The notes under the pieces: model-generated
The model's input: the letters and a program-made list of their open reading frames with translations, nothing else
The model's database searches: none
What the model was told of the DNA's origin: nothing
Position numbers and translations under genes: made by a program
Part shown: positions 32,683 through 46,140 of the stretch, one piece after another
Layout of the letters: each line of letters begins with the position of its first letter
How positions within the stretch are numbered: position 1 is the stretch's first letter
Origin: Pteria penguin
Taxonomy: Eukaryota > Mollusca > Bivalvia > Pterioida > Pteriidae
Reading direction: 5' to 3'
Length of the DNA: 64,000 bases
Assembly (NCBI GenBank): GCA_035048485.1
Contig: CM068587.1
Span: 48,111,996-48,175,995, forward strand

Positions 32683-34622
32683 ATGTTATCAAGTCATATT
32701 TTTTATGAATTAGATTGCGATATTACTGTAGATGAAATCAAACAGTGTATTAGTTTTTTAAAGAAGAACAAGAGTTGCAGTGAAGACTTTATTCTTAATG
32801 AGTTGTTTATAGATTGTGCTGAGACAATTATGCCAATTCTTCACAGAGTGTTCAATTCTATTTTTAGATCTGGGTTTTTCCCGCAGTCATGGTCTAAAGC
32901 CACAATTGTACCTGTTTATTAATGACACTAATAATTACAGGGACATCTCTTTGGTTAGTTGCATGGGGAAATTATTCACTTCAATTCTAAATCAGAGGTT
33001 ACTTAAGTGGGATAAAGATAATTCTATAATAACTGATGCACAATTTGGCTTTAGATCTGGCTTTGGAACAATTGATGCAATTTTCGTTTTGCAGTCATTA
33101 ATAAATAAATATCTACGTAAAAAGCGTGGCAGATTATATTGCTGTTTTATTGACTATAGGAAGGCATTCGATTTCGTGAACAGGAGTAAATTATGGGTTA
33201 AACTTACAAAAATTGGGATACAAGGGAAAATGTTAAAGATAATTAAATCACTATATGAGAATATTAAATGTTGTGTAAAGTATCAAGGATTTCTCTCTGA
33301 GTATTTTGATAGTCAGATCGGCCTTTTTCAGGGAGAAGTTCTTTCACCGATATTATACTCCTTCTATGTAAATGACTTTGAAATACATTTGCTAAACGAA
33401 AATTGCACTTCAATTGAAATCCATCTAATTAACATATTTCTTATAATGTATGCTGATGATGCAGTACTTATAGTTGAAACTCCTGAAGACTTGCAGTGTA
33501 TGTCAAACTCTCTTTATAATTATTGTCAGGAATGGGATCTTACTGTTAACACTGAAAAGACCAAAATCATGATATTTAGAAATGGGGGTAAATTAAGAAA
33601 TAACGAGAAATGGGTATGTAACAATTGTGAACTGGAAATTGTAAATGAGTTTAATTATCTTGGCCTATTACTTAATTACAATGGGAAATCTACAAAAACA
33701 CAAAAGCAGCTAGCAGATCAGGGAAGAAAAGCTTTTTTCAGTATCAACAGTAAATTGAATAACTTCTTTTTTAATGTTAAAACAAAATGTTCAATCTTCG
33801 ATACATACGTTAACAGTATTCTCTCATATGCATCAGAGGTATGGGGTTTAAATAAAGGCCAAGATATCGAAAAAGTACATTTTATGTTTTGCAAAAGAGT
33901 TCTTGGGCTAAAAAGAAACATTAGCAACAAACTTGTATATTTTGAATTGGGTAGATTTCCTTGTTATATATTTAATTGAAAGTAGTTAAATATTGGCTAA
34001 AATTAAGAAAGACAGAAAATTGTATTTTAAAAACCTGCTACGAAAATATGGTAAATGAAAATGATAAATGGATTGAAGGTATCAGAGTAGAATTGGATAG
34101 ATTGGGATTAAGTTTTTATGGTATAATGATTTTGATGAAAAGAGTGCTTTTTTGTTAATAAAACAAAGAATCAAAGACATTTTTATACAAGATATGAGAT
34201 CAGAAATTGATGTCATGGCGAAAGGTAAATTGTACAAATATATTATAAATAACCATTGCCTACAGTTTTATCTTACTAAACCATTACCTGAAAAAATTCG
34301 TAAAATTATAACTAAATTTAGAATTTCTGGTCATAACCTTAACATTGAAAACGGAAGATATTTAAATGTCAATAGAAATGATCGTAAATGTTTATTATGT
34401 AATATGAATGAGGTAGAAGAGGAATATCATTTTATACTTCAGTGTCCAGTATATGAAACAGTGAGAAAACAATATATCAAAAAGTATTATTATTGCAATA
34501 GTAGTGTTTTTAAGTTAATTCAATTGCTTGGTTCTGAAAATATTAAGGAGTTATGGGGGTTGGGGAAATTCTTGATAGTAGCTGGTAAAATCCGTGAAGG
34601 ATTATCTGTAGATGGGCAATGA
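32683..34622 (+). pseudogene. 5'-truncated non-LTR retrotransposon (LINE) reverse transcriptase, frameshifted
   Basis: Four successive frames together encode the RT and C-terminal region of a LINE. Frame one (32683-32920) ends in WSKATIVPVY. A small deletion then shifts to the frame ending at 33979, which holds GFRSGFGTIDA, motif A CCFIDYRKAFD, motif B FQGEVLSPILY and motif C MYADD. The next frame (33976 onward) runs to about 34120, and a last one continues to 34622. The end has a Cys/His knuckle CLLCNMNEVEEEYHFILQC typical of LINE C termini. The catalytic YADD survives but the gene is broken at least three times and lacks its 5' endonuclease. The clade is uncertain. The 3' region ends near 34830 with an AATGAAATGAATGAA-type tail. 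Confidence 0.9.
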
Positions 34623-35289
34623 GTCCTAAAATATTATTCACTGAAATGTAATTTATTTTCAATGTTGTATGTCAAATTTTTATAAATTAATTACAATATA
34701 AAATACATTTGTACTTTAAAGTGTGAATAGCAATATATTCAACTATATATATGTACATATGTATATGTACTATTAATGTAGCCCATATATCTTCGATATA
34801 CGGAATAAATGAAATGAATGAAGTCCTCAGTCGCATAAAGAATGATGAAATATTTCATTGTCGGAAATTAAAAACTAATTACAAACAAATGATTAATTGT
34901 AGTTTCTCAGAATTAAAACAGCGATCTTGTAAACTTAGTCCAATCGAAATAGCATACTTATGATCACTGATAATCCTTATGAAAACACATTCATTTATAA
35001 ACATAATAAACGTGTGTACCTACCTTGATACCTTCTCGACGAGGTGTTAATGTTGTCTACCAGGGATTAATCCAATCAGTCAATTGAGTCAACAACTGCT
35101 ATTTGACTACGTCACACGGACAAAAGACTTCACGAGCCAGTGACTTTTACGTTCAGCCTTTACTTGCATCAATTCAATACAAGAGAAAATTTAAAACACA
35201 GAAAAATTGGCTTTCGCCAATTCATAATTTCTTTCGCCGATTCTTAACTTCTTTCGATGGCGAAGGGCATACTGTAACAGTATAGGAAT
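34623..35289. other. LINE 3' region and non-coding flank
   Basis: Positions 34623 to about 34830 are the presumed LINE 3' untranslated part. The rest shows no gene. Confidence 0.5.
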
Positions 35290-35625
35290 CATCTTATCCG
35301 TCTGTCTGTCTGGCCAGAGAAAGCTTACATTGGCCATAACTTTTTAACCAGAAAAAATGGGGTTTGCATGTTACACATGTGTATTCCTCGTGGCAAGACC
35401 TTTTTGTCGGCACCGACATTTTTTCACCCCGTGACCTTGACCATCACGTATGACCTACTTTTGGAAAACTTTAACTTTGGGCATAACTTTTGAACCGGAA
35501 GAAATGGGGCTTTCATATTTTTACACATGTGCATTCCTCTTTGCAAAGCTTTTCTGTCAAGGCATTTGTCACCCTGTGACCTTGACCTCCACGTTTGACT
35601 ATAAGCTGGGGCAGGGATATACATG
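35290..35625 (+). repeat. Dispersed repeat, family of 31115-31735
   Basis: It carries two units with CATAACTTTTGAACCGGAAG, ATGGGGCTTTCATAT, ACACATGTG and GACCTTGACC. A T-then-G homopolymer junction lies at about 35652-35683. Confidence 0.65.
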
Positions 35626-35689
35626 TAAGTCCTGCTATGCAGACAGCTTTAGTTTTTTTTTTTTTTTTGGGGGGGGGGGGGGGTTTGTG

Positions 35690-36684
35690 TTTATCATTTT
35701 ATCCTAATTTCGGGTAATTTCTTAGATTTTCTCCTTGTTGGTTGCTTATAATACATTGATTTTGTATATTTTAACTGAGTTTATTGTAAAAAAAATCTAA
35801 CTATAAAAAAATACAGAAATAGTGTCTTTGAATTTTTTCCAATTTTTTAATTAAAAATGGAGGGAGGTTGATACACTTTACTTTGTAATAATAAGCTTTG
35901 ATTTATCTTTACTTCATTTTGATTTTGATGAAACTTGATGTGTATGAAGTACTCATGGTCCACTACAAATGTTGCTGTATTCGGCCAGATCTGTCGAGGG
36001 ATGGATCCAGGGCGAGACAATAAATTCCCAAAAGTATATCCTCTCTTGACAGATTTCTTTTTCAAACTAGCTGCATTGATCATCAAACAAAAAGCATCAG
36101 AGTGATCTAGAAGGCCGTCTTAAGAATTGGTGGTGATTTTATTTCTATTTTGGAATCAAACATAAACTCATAACATGCATTCAAAATACAATTATTTGTA
36201 TTTAGTAGTTTTAAGCAGTATTTCAAGATACGAATTTCACGAACACGTATTAACAGTAAATAACATAATTAGGGGTCGATCTCTTCACCCCAGCATTGTA
36301 CTTTTTCAATGTCCGGGGCGGCATGAAAACCCCACACCTCACAAGCATAATTCGCTATACTACTGACATATGTGTCAAAAAGAGATAACATGGTGACAAA
36401 ATTAAGTTGCATATTGAAACATTTCTTTTTCAAATTTATGTATGTAGATAAATTTTCACTTCATGCCTTATATATATCACTTACACTAGCGTTTAATAGT
36501 GACATATAGGCCAGTGGGCCGGGTGTGAAATTAACTTTCATCTCGCTTAGTAATAGTTAATATAATCATGAATGCAATGTTGATTTGTACACATGTCTCG
36601 ATAATAAATGATTTACTTACTTACTTACTTACTTACTCTTTTTCAAAGCAAAAACTGTTTTTTTTTTACACGGATGATAATTGT
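35690..36684. other. Non-coding stretch with a (TTAC)n tail
   Basis: No gene is seen. A (TTAC)n tract at about 36614-36636 follows ATAATAAATGA and resembles the 3' tail of a retroposed element. Confidence 0.5.
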
Positions 36685-37195
36685 TCCTGAGTTACAAAAA
36701 ATTACCGTTGTAATTGAGTAAAAGGCCAAAATAACAAAACTTGTCAACTGTTTCAATTTTCTCATTCATATAAAGCCATTCTTCTTCAGTCTTTATATTA
36801 CCACCATTCCTGAATATTATAATTTTTATTTTATTAACATTTACTTCTAAAGACCATTTATCTTTGTACATTTCTAGTGCATTCAATAGTACCTGAAGGT
36901 CTTAAACCGATTGTGCCAATGATACCATATCATCCGCGTACATTAATAAAACGAAGGATAACTCTTGCAGCTCCATGCAAACTGTTACGTGTACATTCAA
37001 ATTCAAAATCATCTCCCCTTGTAACACTCCAAGGTTGTTTTCAAAGATACACTACATTTTACATTCTGGTACAATGAGTTCATAATTTTGAGAGGTTTGC
37101 CTCTAATTCCTAACGTTGATATCTTATGCTACATATTTACTCGACAGACCGAGTCAAATGCACGTTTAAAATCCACAAAACAACTTTTTTCTCTT
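36685..37195 (-). pseudogene. LINE reverse transcriptase fragment
   Basis: On the minus strand broken frames encode FVDFKRAFD-like motif A, a YADD-like motif and KIKIIIFRNGGNIKTEEEW followed by FGLLLNYNGN. These match the same region of the LINE at 32683-34622, which reads TKIMIFRNGG and LGLLLNYNGK. Several stops and frameshifts are present. Confidence 0.75.
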
Positions 37196-37221
37196 TGTCA
37201 GATATTTGTTCACCATAGGAC

Positions 37222-37374
37222 ACAATTCACATTGTGGTCATTCTAAGGGTGACGCGACTATTTATAGAAAAAAACGATATTTGTTACTGTCATTGATAAC
37301 CAGAGATAGCCACGCCTTCACTAGGTCGGTAGAATCTACCGCAAATGCCCCCTTTTAACTACAATGTGAATTGT
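37222..37374. mobile_element. 153-bp MITE
   Basis: Inverted ends ACAATTCACATTGTGGTC and the reverse complement of CTACAATGTGAATTGT bound a short non-coding core. No clear target duplication was identified. It sits at the edge of the LINE fragment. Confidence 0.65.
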
Positions 37375-38757
37375 AAACATAAACTGTATATACAAAAGTA
37401 AAGTCTTGTACAGTGAAATATTTAATGTGAAAACTATTCTACAGTGATATTAATTGAATGAGAACAAGAAATATATACATCTACATCTATGTATAATCCA
37501 TATGTAAAATAAATCATTATCAATTTGACGCATACCATTGCAGTTAAGTGAATCCGTTACTTGCTGTATAAAAAACTAATAACTTTGTCAAAATAGTATT
37601 TACAAAGTTTCTTGTCTTTGGATTGAGATTTCTCTTTCCGCTTTATCTTCGTGGGTGAGAAATCTCTTCCGTAAGAGAAATTGACGTGTGTCCTCTGTCC
37701 GTATTTTCATTCCATTCTAGTACTGCCATTGCAGTTCTCCTTTTATATTCTCTTTCACTATACGCAATTCTTTTGTCATGATAAATTAAACAGGCGTTAT
37801 TAAAAGATTCAACACAGTGTGTATCGATGCATTTGATATAGTTAGATGGTGATTGATAAATTTGTAAATCTCGCACAGCTCCCTGTAGTAATTTGATGGC
37901 TACAGTGTCTGTCAATTTCGATTTACTGGGAACATAATGTTCATCAATTCTACACCTAGATTCCACAGCACATTTATTATGAATATTTTTATAATGATAC
38001 ACAATGTTGTCAAGATTTTGTTTGAGTTTTTCCGTAGAACCGTTTCAATTTTTCATGGCGTAACAGCAATGCGTTTTTACGGACGCTGCCTTGCCGCTTA
38101 GTTCAGAATACCATGTAACTACATGTTTGCACCTCTGCCCTGTACAAACAGTTTTCAGCTCCTTTGCTATGCCTTTAGTGGCGTGCCATGTGTCATTTGC
38201 ATTGGATACTGCTGGCTGTTCTTCTTTAATAAATTTTTTAATTGTACTATTTCTGTCATGTCCATGAATATGTATATTTACGTCATTGTATTCAAAATGC
38301 TCATAAAGTTTTCGCACACCAAACATCTCATGCCTTTGGCTGCAGGGATCGTCAGTCCTGGTTACAGTGGTGTATCCGTTCACTTTTCTGGTTTTCTCTC
38401 CTATTGAAATTAGATTGGAAAATTTTGCATTTTCGCCAACTATGGCGAGCGTCGGTGATGATAGTAATTCCCGGGTAGTCATCTATATTTTCATATTCCA
38501 AAATTGTGTGCGCAACCTCTTCATCAAGGTCATTTTTGAGGGACTCTTTGACAACTTCCTCTGTCACATGGCAATACAGATCTTGGAATTCATGAAAAGA
38601 GAGAGTTTCTATGCCAATGGACTTCATGAATCTCTCATATTGGACATAACGAAGTCCAGAGGTAAAAATCCCATGTATCACGCGCAAGTTTGCAACAAAT
38701 TTTCCATCAGGTAAACGGGGAGATGAATCTAATCGATAGACATGTTCTGTCTGGCAC

Positions 38758-39480
38758 GGAATGTTGTATTTAGCTGAGTGGAGGGTGAAGTGGAGCCTAA
38801 AATGGAGGCAAACGTGGAGGGTGATCTGAGGACAAATTATTACATTAAATTACCTTGCTCTGATGTTGCCATTAGGAGGAACATCTCCTCCCCTGGGATC
38901 TTGTAGTCGACACCCAGCAAGTCATTAAACTTTTCACCTATCAAAATGTGTATGGATCTATGACAGTTTTGCTTCACTTGGATGACCTTAATCTTATGAT
39001 TTGAAAATAATAAAGCTTACAAAGCTTAAAACATAGAGATCTTACATTAGCGTAATTTTATTAGATCTATTCTGTTATATCAAACTTTTAAATATGACAA
39101 CCTGTTGCAATTGAAATATGAATTTATCCGCCGATTATATATTGTTCATATTTTAGATTTTAGGAGACGAATACATTGTTTGATTAAAAGTAATATTTAA
39201 CGAACAAAAAAGAAAAAGATTTGCAACTTTAAGAATAAAATTGTTTCGCGGGCGATGTACCACCTGTTCTCACCCCACCTCGATCTATTTGTCTGTAACA
39301 ACGATCAAAGATAACTGATTATCTCACAGATAACACCTTGGGGTGAAAAGTTTAGCTTCGTAAAGACAAGACCCCAAGGGAGGAGATGTTCCTCCGTAAT
39401 GGCAACATCAGAGTAAGGTAACAATTTGTCCTCAGATCACCCTCCACTCCACACTCCACTCAGCTTAATACAACATGCCA
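38758..39480. mobile_element. 723-bp MITE with long inverted repeats and 8-bp target duplication
   Basis: About 110-140 bp at each end are inverted copies. Shared words include ATGTTGTATT, GCTGAGTGGAG, GGGTGATCTGAGGACAAATT and GGAGGAACATCTCCTCCC. TCTGGCAC at 38750-38757 is repeated exactly at 39481-39488, an 8-bp duplication as produced by hAT or P-type transposases. The element lies inside the N-terminal coding part of the minus-strand transposase pseudogene. Confidence 0.85.
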
Positions 39481-39746
39481 TCTGGCACTTCGTTGTAAGT
39501 TTACCAACATGTCCAAAGTATTGCATATCTTTCAAAAATAACATTTTGTCACATGTTTTTGAGTGTTCTGAAGTGTGAAGCTAAAAAGTTCTGTATGGTG
39601 ATCAAAAACATCTTTTCATCACAGGTGTCTTTATGACTAACCAGGTACGGACTGATTTTTTAATAAGTTCCTTCTCTTCTGAAGCTCTGTTTGTTTTTGA
39701 TCCTTGATTATGCAAATAACAATCGAAAACTTCCTTCAGAATTTGC

Positions 39747-40019
39747 TTTTTGTTTGATTATTGTTTTACGTCACTCCACGATTATTTCACGTATATGGTG
39801 ACGGCATCTGCCTGATGCATTGCATACAAATTTAGACCTTTGCAACGGACCCACCCGAAGCAGTGAGGGATCTTTTACGTGCCACGCCTACCGTGACACG
39901 GGACCTCGGTTTTTACTGTCTCATCCGAAAGACAGAACACCGGTGTGCCCCGGGCGGGAGTCGAACCCGCGACCTCTCGATCGCGAGCCGAGCACCTTAT
40001 CCACTAGGCCACACCGGCT
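39747..40019 (-). repeat. tRNA-derived SINE (family A) with target duplication
   Basis: This is a full family A copy on the minus strand. TTCAGAATTTGC occurs at 39735-39746 and at 40020-40031, a 12-bp duplication typical of LINE-mobilised SINEs. It interrupts the transposase pseudogene. Confidence 0.9.
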
Positions 40020-40737
40020 TTCAGAATTTGCGAATTGTTTATATCTGACACCTTTTCACCATAAAGTAATTTGGCTTAATCGATTTTGTTAAAAATGTCA
40101 ATCTTCTCTTCTTCAGAATCAGCATAAAATTTAACTATCCCCACAATACGTTGGTTCTCTCTCAATTTTCGTCTTTAGTTTCGTACGTACTTTCATTTTT
40201 TCGCCACTGTCAGATTTTCGGTTTTTACGTCCAATTTTATCACGATATTCATCTCTCATTCTTTTCATATTGCTACATACGTTATTTGACCTACCACATT
40301 GAAGAATTTGAGAGAAAATAAAACAAACGTAGAATATATACTGATAGTTGTTTATTCTGATCTTTGATTTTTCATTTCAAGTAAATTATTAATAGCTGGG
40401 AGACCAGGAATGGTACTTCAAAAATTTAGTATGCTAACATGCACCTCTTATATTATGGACTAATTCAGAGTGAATCTTTTGATAATTTGTAACGATGCTA
40501 TGGATGCTGCAATAGCATGCAAATTTGAAACTACAAATCTTTTTTCATGCAGTTATTTTCTGATAAGGAAACATTTCGTAACTTTCATCTCGATTTCCTG
40601 ATTTACCGGTTTAGTCTATTTCGAGAGAATATAGGACATCTGAATGATCAAAGATGAGTTGTAAAATAATACCATTATAGAAGTCACCACCCCCCTTCCT
40701 GAGTAGTTCCCGCGTTTACGTACTGCATTATTTAACT

Positions 40738-41285
40738 ATGTCTGAGAAAAGAGAGATCGTGTTTGCACTGACCGAAGAACAATTTTCTATTATATGCGAA
40801 TTCATCAACTTCAATAACTGGGATCTTATTGCATTTTTGATTCGCAATGAATTGTCAGGGATTCCAAATGAACGTCCTACAGTATTAGTACCTAAAGAAT
40901 TTACAGTTGGTATCACAATAAAAAACCCTAAAAGTAATACTCAGCAGGATGATATTTGCAATGATAACGAGAATCGCAACAATGGAAATAATGACCCTGA
41001 ACCAGAAAATGGGAATGTGATTGACCATAGTGTCTGCGAATTCTGTTTTTGTAATCCATGAGTAACAGTGTACAGACAGTCGTGGTGTGGGAATGGTGCT
41101 CCACCTCATTTACGCAATGCGAGCATTAGAACAACAAAGTACGTCTCTTCCGGGAATTCCAACCCCGTGACCTCGAAGAAGTTTACACACTGAGAGAAAT
41201 AATGCCTGACTGTGTATTGGAACTTGTTAGGGATCTGTATCCTAATACAGGTGGCAGGGGATACATTGGGCATCGATGGACATGA
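40738..41285 (+). pseudogene. Cys-rich protein gene divergent from the transposase, one stop and one frameshift
   Basis: The frame from ATG 40738 encodes MSEKREIVFALTEEQF, an Asn-rich linker and CEFCFCNP before a TGA at 41059-41061, where family members are expected to have Cys (a one-base change). The same frame continues with TVYRQSWCGNGAPP. A shift near 41140 then leads to REIMPDCVLELVRDLYPN and GYIGHRW, ending at about 41285. I know this C-terminal signature from multicopy proteins of marine invertebrates of unknown function. Its divergent placement 470 bp from the transposase start suggests both belonged to one transposon. Function is not known. Confidence 0.65.
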
Positions 41286-44200
41286 TAAATATCTATGAAA
41301 TATTCTGTAAATACTGTGACAAATGTGAAACATTCATACAACATGTGTTGTAAGCAAATTAGAAGTGGAGTAATGCAATAAATAGTTTCCTCCCATTCAT
41401 TTATTTATTTTTAAAGCAATTCGGATTATAAATCATACATCCTATAGTAAGTTTGCCTATTTTGTATTTCTTTGAACAAGCACGTGCTTTTGTTTTGTTT
41501 ACATTCTTTGTTCTGACCCAAGTAAGGTCAGATTTACCATAAGCAGACGGAGGTCTAGTTTGAATTTTGTTCGCTTAGATTGTTCAGTACCTAATTTCAC
41601 TAAAATCAAAGATTTAATTTGAACCACATTTTGATACATAAGATATGAAACCAGAATGAACACCCATGACAAATTTCAAGTTTTAAAAAATTCTAGATTG
41701 CTTGATAAAGAGAATTTTCTTATTGTCAAATGAACGTGCACAGAAAACGGTCATTTTCAAATTTTTTCCACGCCCACTTCTATTTATACTCACGCCCCCC
41801 TCTAGTTTCTTTGGCTTGGCCTCTGTAACCCGGATATTTCTGACCGTTATACACGGCCATTTAGATATTTTATGAAAATGTATTGTTTACAATATGGAGG
41901 TGGGTCTGATCGATTTTCGGAGTAACTGGTCCCTGTAATAGGATGGGAATGATATGTAAGTAATTATCAATGAATTAGATTAGCTTTTGTTATAACATTA
42001 ATTTTCCGCATACCCTTGGCAATTCAGAGACTGTCTGCTTGTTTAAATAACGCAATAAAATGCAATAAATAACACTAAAAAGAAAAAAAGTGGTATTTGG
42101 CAATTTGCTGGTTTCACTTGAAAATATACCTTTTCACGATAACTGCAGTCTAACAACTGGTGTATGCACAATAGCTCTTTCCCTATTGCACATTACTTAA
42201 ATTGTAAGATCGCAGTTATCATGAACAGGCCTGTTGTGATCGAGCAAAATTTGACGTGGATAAGAATTAAGATGCAGAAATTATCCAATAGGGGATGTTC
42301 ACTGGTCAAAACAACTAAGTCAGTTTTAATCTAAATGCAACAACCTGGGTCATAAAATCTGTGTTTATCATAGACTGTCTTGCAACTTTGCTGAATTATA
42401 GATCTACATGTATTTTGAGCGCAAAAGCAATTTCAGTATTTGAGACATAAAACTACTAAAATTCATTGAGGAATCTCACAAAGACTGACCCCTTTCCCTT
42501 CTTTAAATTTTATATAACTCATTTGCTGCAGTTTGCAAAAATGAGATTTAAAATACCAGATTCTTAATAGAAACAATGATAAATCACTAGACTTTTCCCC
42601 CGAAAAACATGCAAGGTAAATCACATTGCACTAACTGGGTCATTGGACCAATCCAGTTTTGAGAATAGCTGTATGTATGACACATTAAAATAAATATCAT
42701 ACATATACATACAAAATATCATACATATGTATCATAGATGTATATAATCAAGTGCAAAGTTTAGTTCTTCAGTAATTAATCTTTAAAATTTTACTTTGCC
42801 CAAAGATTTTTTAAAATATTGATCATATAAGTCTTTAGCTTTAATTTCATTCCCAGAAATTAACATCTACTGGTATAAACATTATAAAGCACTGTTAAAA
42901 TTATTCTATTACATTGGCAAATGTAAAATTATTCTATTACATTGTAAATAATGCATTGTTAGTAATAGTATGTTACGGTTGAATACTAAAATGTCCAGAC
43001 ACTCAAATGATCTATGCAAATTCTATTACAATCACCATGTGAAAAATTTAATGTTGTTTTTTCATATTTTCCAGAGATCCCCCTCCCCAAATCTTTGTTG
43101 GAGATACCCTCCAAAGTCTCCCTCAAAATGATCTGTTATATGTTTTTAAATATTATATCAATTATTAAGGGAATCAGTATGTTGCAACCAACTTTCTAGT
43201 CTATGATTATTGACAATGTAATATATAAGTCAGTGTTATCTATTTTAACAAATCAAGTAAAATTTTTTCCAGACAGATTTTACTCACAGACTGTAGTTCT
43301 ATGTACAGTGTAATTTGAAATAGTGAAATACATACGATATATTGTCAATAATACATGAATAAAATTGGCAATAATTATCATATTATCTTATGCTTTGTAA
43401 ATTGTCCAGTGCAATTTTTCCCCATTATTATATAATGAGAAGTGAACTAATGAACATGACTATAAAGGAAGGCTTCTGTTCATACATTGTACATGTACAT
43501 GTTCGTTGTGTATTCAGCTTTAAAATTCAGTTTAGAGTGAAACAGAAATTGAAGTGAAAAGAGAATCAGGTTCTAGCTAAGGATTATAATTATATAGTAC
43601 ATCAAACTTCAAAAACGCATGTACCAGGACATACATATAAATGATATAGATACAAGACCAGCAGTCAACAGATTTTCCATATTCCAAAAACAAAAAGGCA
43701 TGATTACTGTTCCTACTTCTTCCCATGTACTACTGACAGGGATGGGAATGAATTTCCATCAGTGATGACATCAGCCTGTTTCTTTGAGGACTATAGGACA
43801 GCACTTGCACTGACCCTGAATCTTAATCAAGGTCACCGTGAACTTCACATTCACAAAAAAATCTAGGCGATACATGAACATTTTATATCTATCCATATAA
43901 ATGACAGTATGGCTTTGATTATTCAATACCATGATCATTGCCATTTTGTCATTTATATCCAGATTCAAATACAACACATCCTCAAAAGTTTATTGAAATT
44001 ATTGACTATCAAGTTCATAGTAACCTTCAAGATAACATTTTATCTAATTATGAAACTCTGCTCCATTTCTTTAAACAGATTGCAGAATTTTTCGTTTTTC
44101 TTTTCCCCGCCTTTTTTTGGTTTGCAACAGACTGCAGAATTTTTCGGTTTTTTTTTCTTTTCCTTTTTTTTTTTGTTTGCAACTTAAAGACGATAAGCTT

Positions 44201-45759
44201 TAACACCCAGAATCACAGCGACCTTGATCAAGATTCATTAGATTTTATATAATTACGAGACTCTCCTCCATTTCTTTAAACAGACTGCAGAAATTTTACC
44301 TTTTTGTTTTCTTTTTTTTATTTGCAGTTTAAAAACTACATGCTTTATCTCTCAGATTTTGCTGTTTGTCCAATAAGCAGAAAATATATATTATTATAAC
44401 AATAACAAGACATGTTTATAACCTCAAGAAGCATTAACTTCATTTTTCACAAATCCTTAATTACTCCACTTTACCATACATAAGGAATAACATTCGTAGG
44501 GTAATAGATTTTGGTACAACATGGATTGATACTCTGTAATTTGAGCTTCAGGCTGGTAAATGATATCTTTCCTTGGAATGACAATACCGTTAATCAATGA
44601 CAGACCCAGCACTTCTCATTGGGATTTTTTCTGAGACTTGGAGTGTTTAAAGCTGGAAAAAGTGAAAGATAGACGATTTTCAACTAATTTTTTTTTGGAT
44701 ACTGTTGACCCCATGTAGACATTCTTTGGTGGGATGAAATTTGGATTTTGTATTCTATAAAATCTGGTATATAATACATGTATTTGATAAAAATTAAGTG
44801 AAAAATTTGCCACTTGGGTTATTTTTTGGCAAACCCAACTGCTTAAAATTTCTTTATGCTTTCCTTTTCTAAATATTCTTTACACATTTTTTTTTTTCTT
44901 TTCTTTCAGTTCACATTTTAAACACAGAGGTATTTTAACTTATAAAACATACCGGTATTAATTTTGATATATATATCTTAAATATGTTTATCATCGTTTT
45001 CAGGGATTTCAATAAGAGCCAGCACCCGGCTTCAAATTACAGAAATTGCTAGTTACATGTATATCTATCAACTTAACGATACCATTCTTTGTCTTATTTC
45101 CAGGTTGATACCATTCTCTTAACTTAACGCTATATCTTATAATGAAACATACAGTAGGTAGGTGCCGATATCCACTGTGGTTTTTGCTTGCTTCCATTTT
45201 CTTTCCTACTAACGTACACTAAATTTATCGTCATCTACTACATACACAAGTAGCCTAGGTTTTAGTATGCATATTAAATATACACTAAAGTTAGTATAAA
45301 ATCTGCACTGGTATGGAAGCCACTTTAATTTTTACTAAATATAGTATAAATAATTTCATTTTTTTTTTATTATACATATATATATGAACTACACTTAGGA
45401 ATTAATGATTAAGAAACTGTTTTCCTTGAAGTCCACATCACAAAACAACAAAAAAATGTTGCTGTCTTTACCAAATATTTTGTTACCTGTACTGTCATTG
45501 TTCAAATCATATATAATTATGTCCACATTACTTGTACTTCACAAGAGCTTGACTCGTAAAATATGGTAAGATTTTGTAACATACCACACAGCCTTCTTTA
45601 GCTTCTGTAATTTCTGGAATATATTTTCCTCTCTTTTTCTATTATAGGTACACGTAATATACACATTTAAACACAAACAGACATGTACAACATATAAAAT
45701 GGCTATATCTCTCTTTCCACCTTCAGTATTGATGCTGTAACCTCCTCTACTTTTTAGCT
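41286..45759. other. Long non-coding stretch
   Basis: I find no gene, and few repeats compared with the first 41 kb. A partial duplication is visible between about 43998-44130 and 44215-44340 (shared CTCCATTTCTTTAAACAGA and CTGCAGAA). T-rich runs are common. This may be upstream or intronic sequence of the synaptotagmin gene. Confidence 0.5.
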
Positions 45760-46140
45760 TGCTGAGACGAATGTCCGGAGAGCTAATGTCATAGCCCTAG
45801 TGTGGGCATCAGCATTCATGTGTCGACATCTGTGGCGTTGACAAAAACTTTAACCTTGGCCATACCTTCAAAACTATTTAATTTAAACATTAGACTTTCG
45901 CATTTCACATGCACATTCCTTGTGACAAGAACTTGCTATTGGTACCATCGTTTTTTACCCTAATTTGTCAACTACTGGGGGTAGAGCTTTCATGTTTCAC
46001 AGTTTTGTTCATAATGGCTAGACTTTTCTGACTGTGCCAAAAATTTTTACCCCATGACCTTGAGCTTGAAAAGAAAGCATCGAAAATACTTGCTTCTTAT
46101 CTGACAATGCCCCGCCGGCAAGCTTTGTTGTTTTCTGACA
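45760..46140 (+). repeat. Dispersed repeat fragment, family of 31115-31735
   Basis: It contains ACTTTAACCTTGGCCATACC, TTTCACATGCACATTCCTTG, GGTACCATC and CCCATGACCTTGAGCTTG, matching the unit consensus with divergence. Confidence 0.55.

Larger units (their letters stand above)
37643..40270 (-). pseudogene. DDE-type DNA transposase, broken by a MITE and a SINE
   Basis: Reading on the minus strand from about 40270, a basic N-terminal region is followed by DINNSQILKEVFDCY-like sequence, the SINE (39747-40019), more coding sequence, the MITE (38758-39480), and then the catalytic part. That part has a first Asp in ITIITDARH, a second in HGHDRNSTIKKF, the block NDTWHATKGIAKEL, and a Glu in THCVESFNNACL. 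Removing either insertion at its target duplication restores the local frame, so both entered a once intact gene. Additional frameshifts (near 40130, 39590, 38400 and 38020) and stops show further decay. The superfamily is unclear; a Kolobok-like affinity is possible but unproven. Confidence 0.8.
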
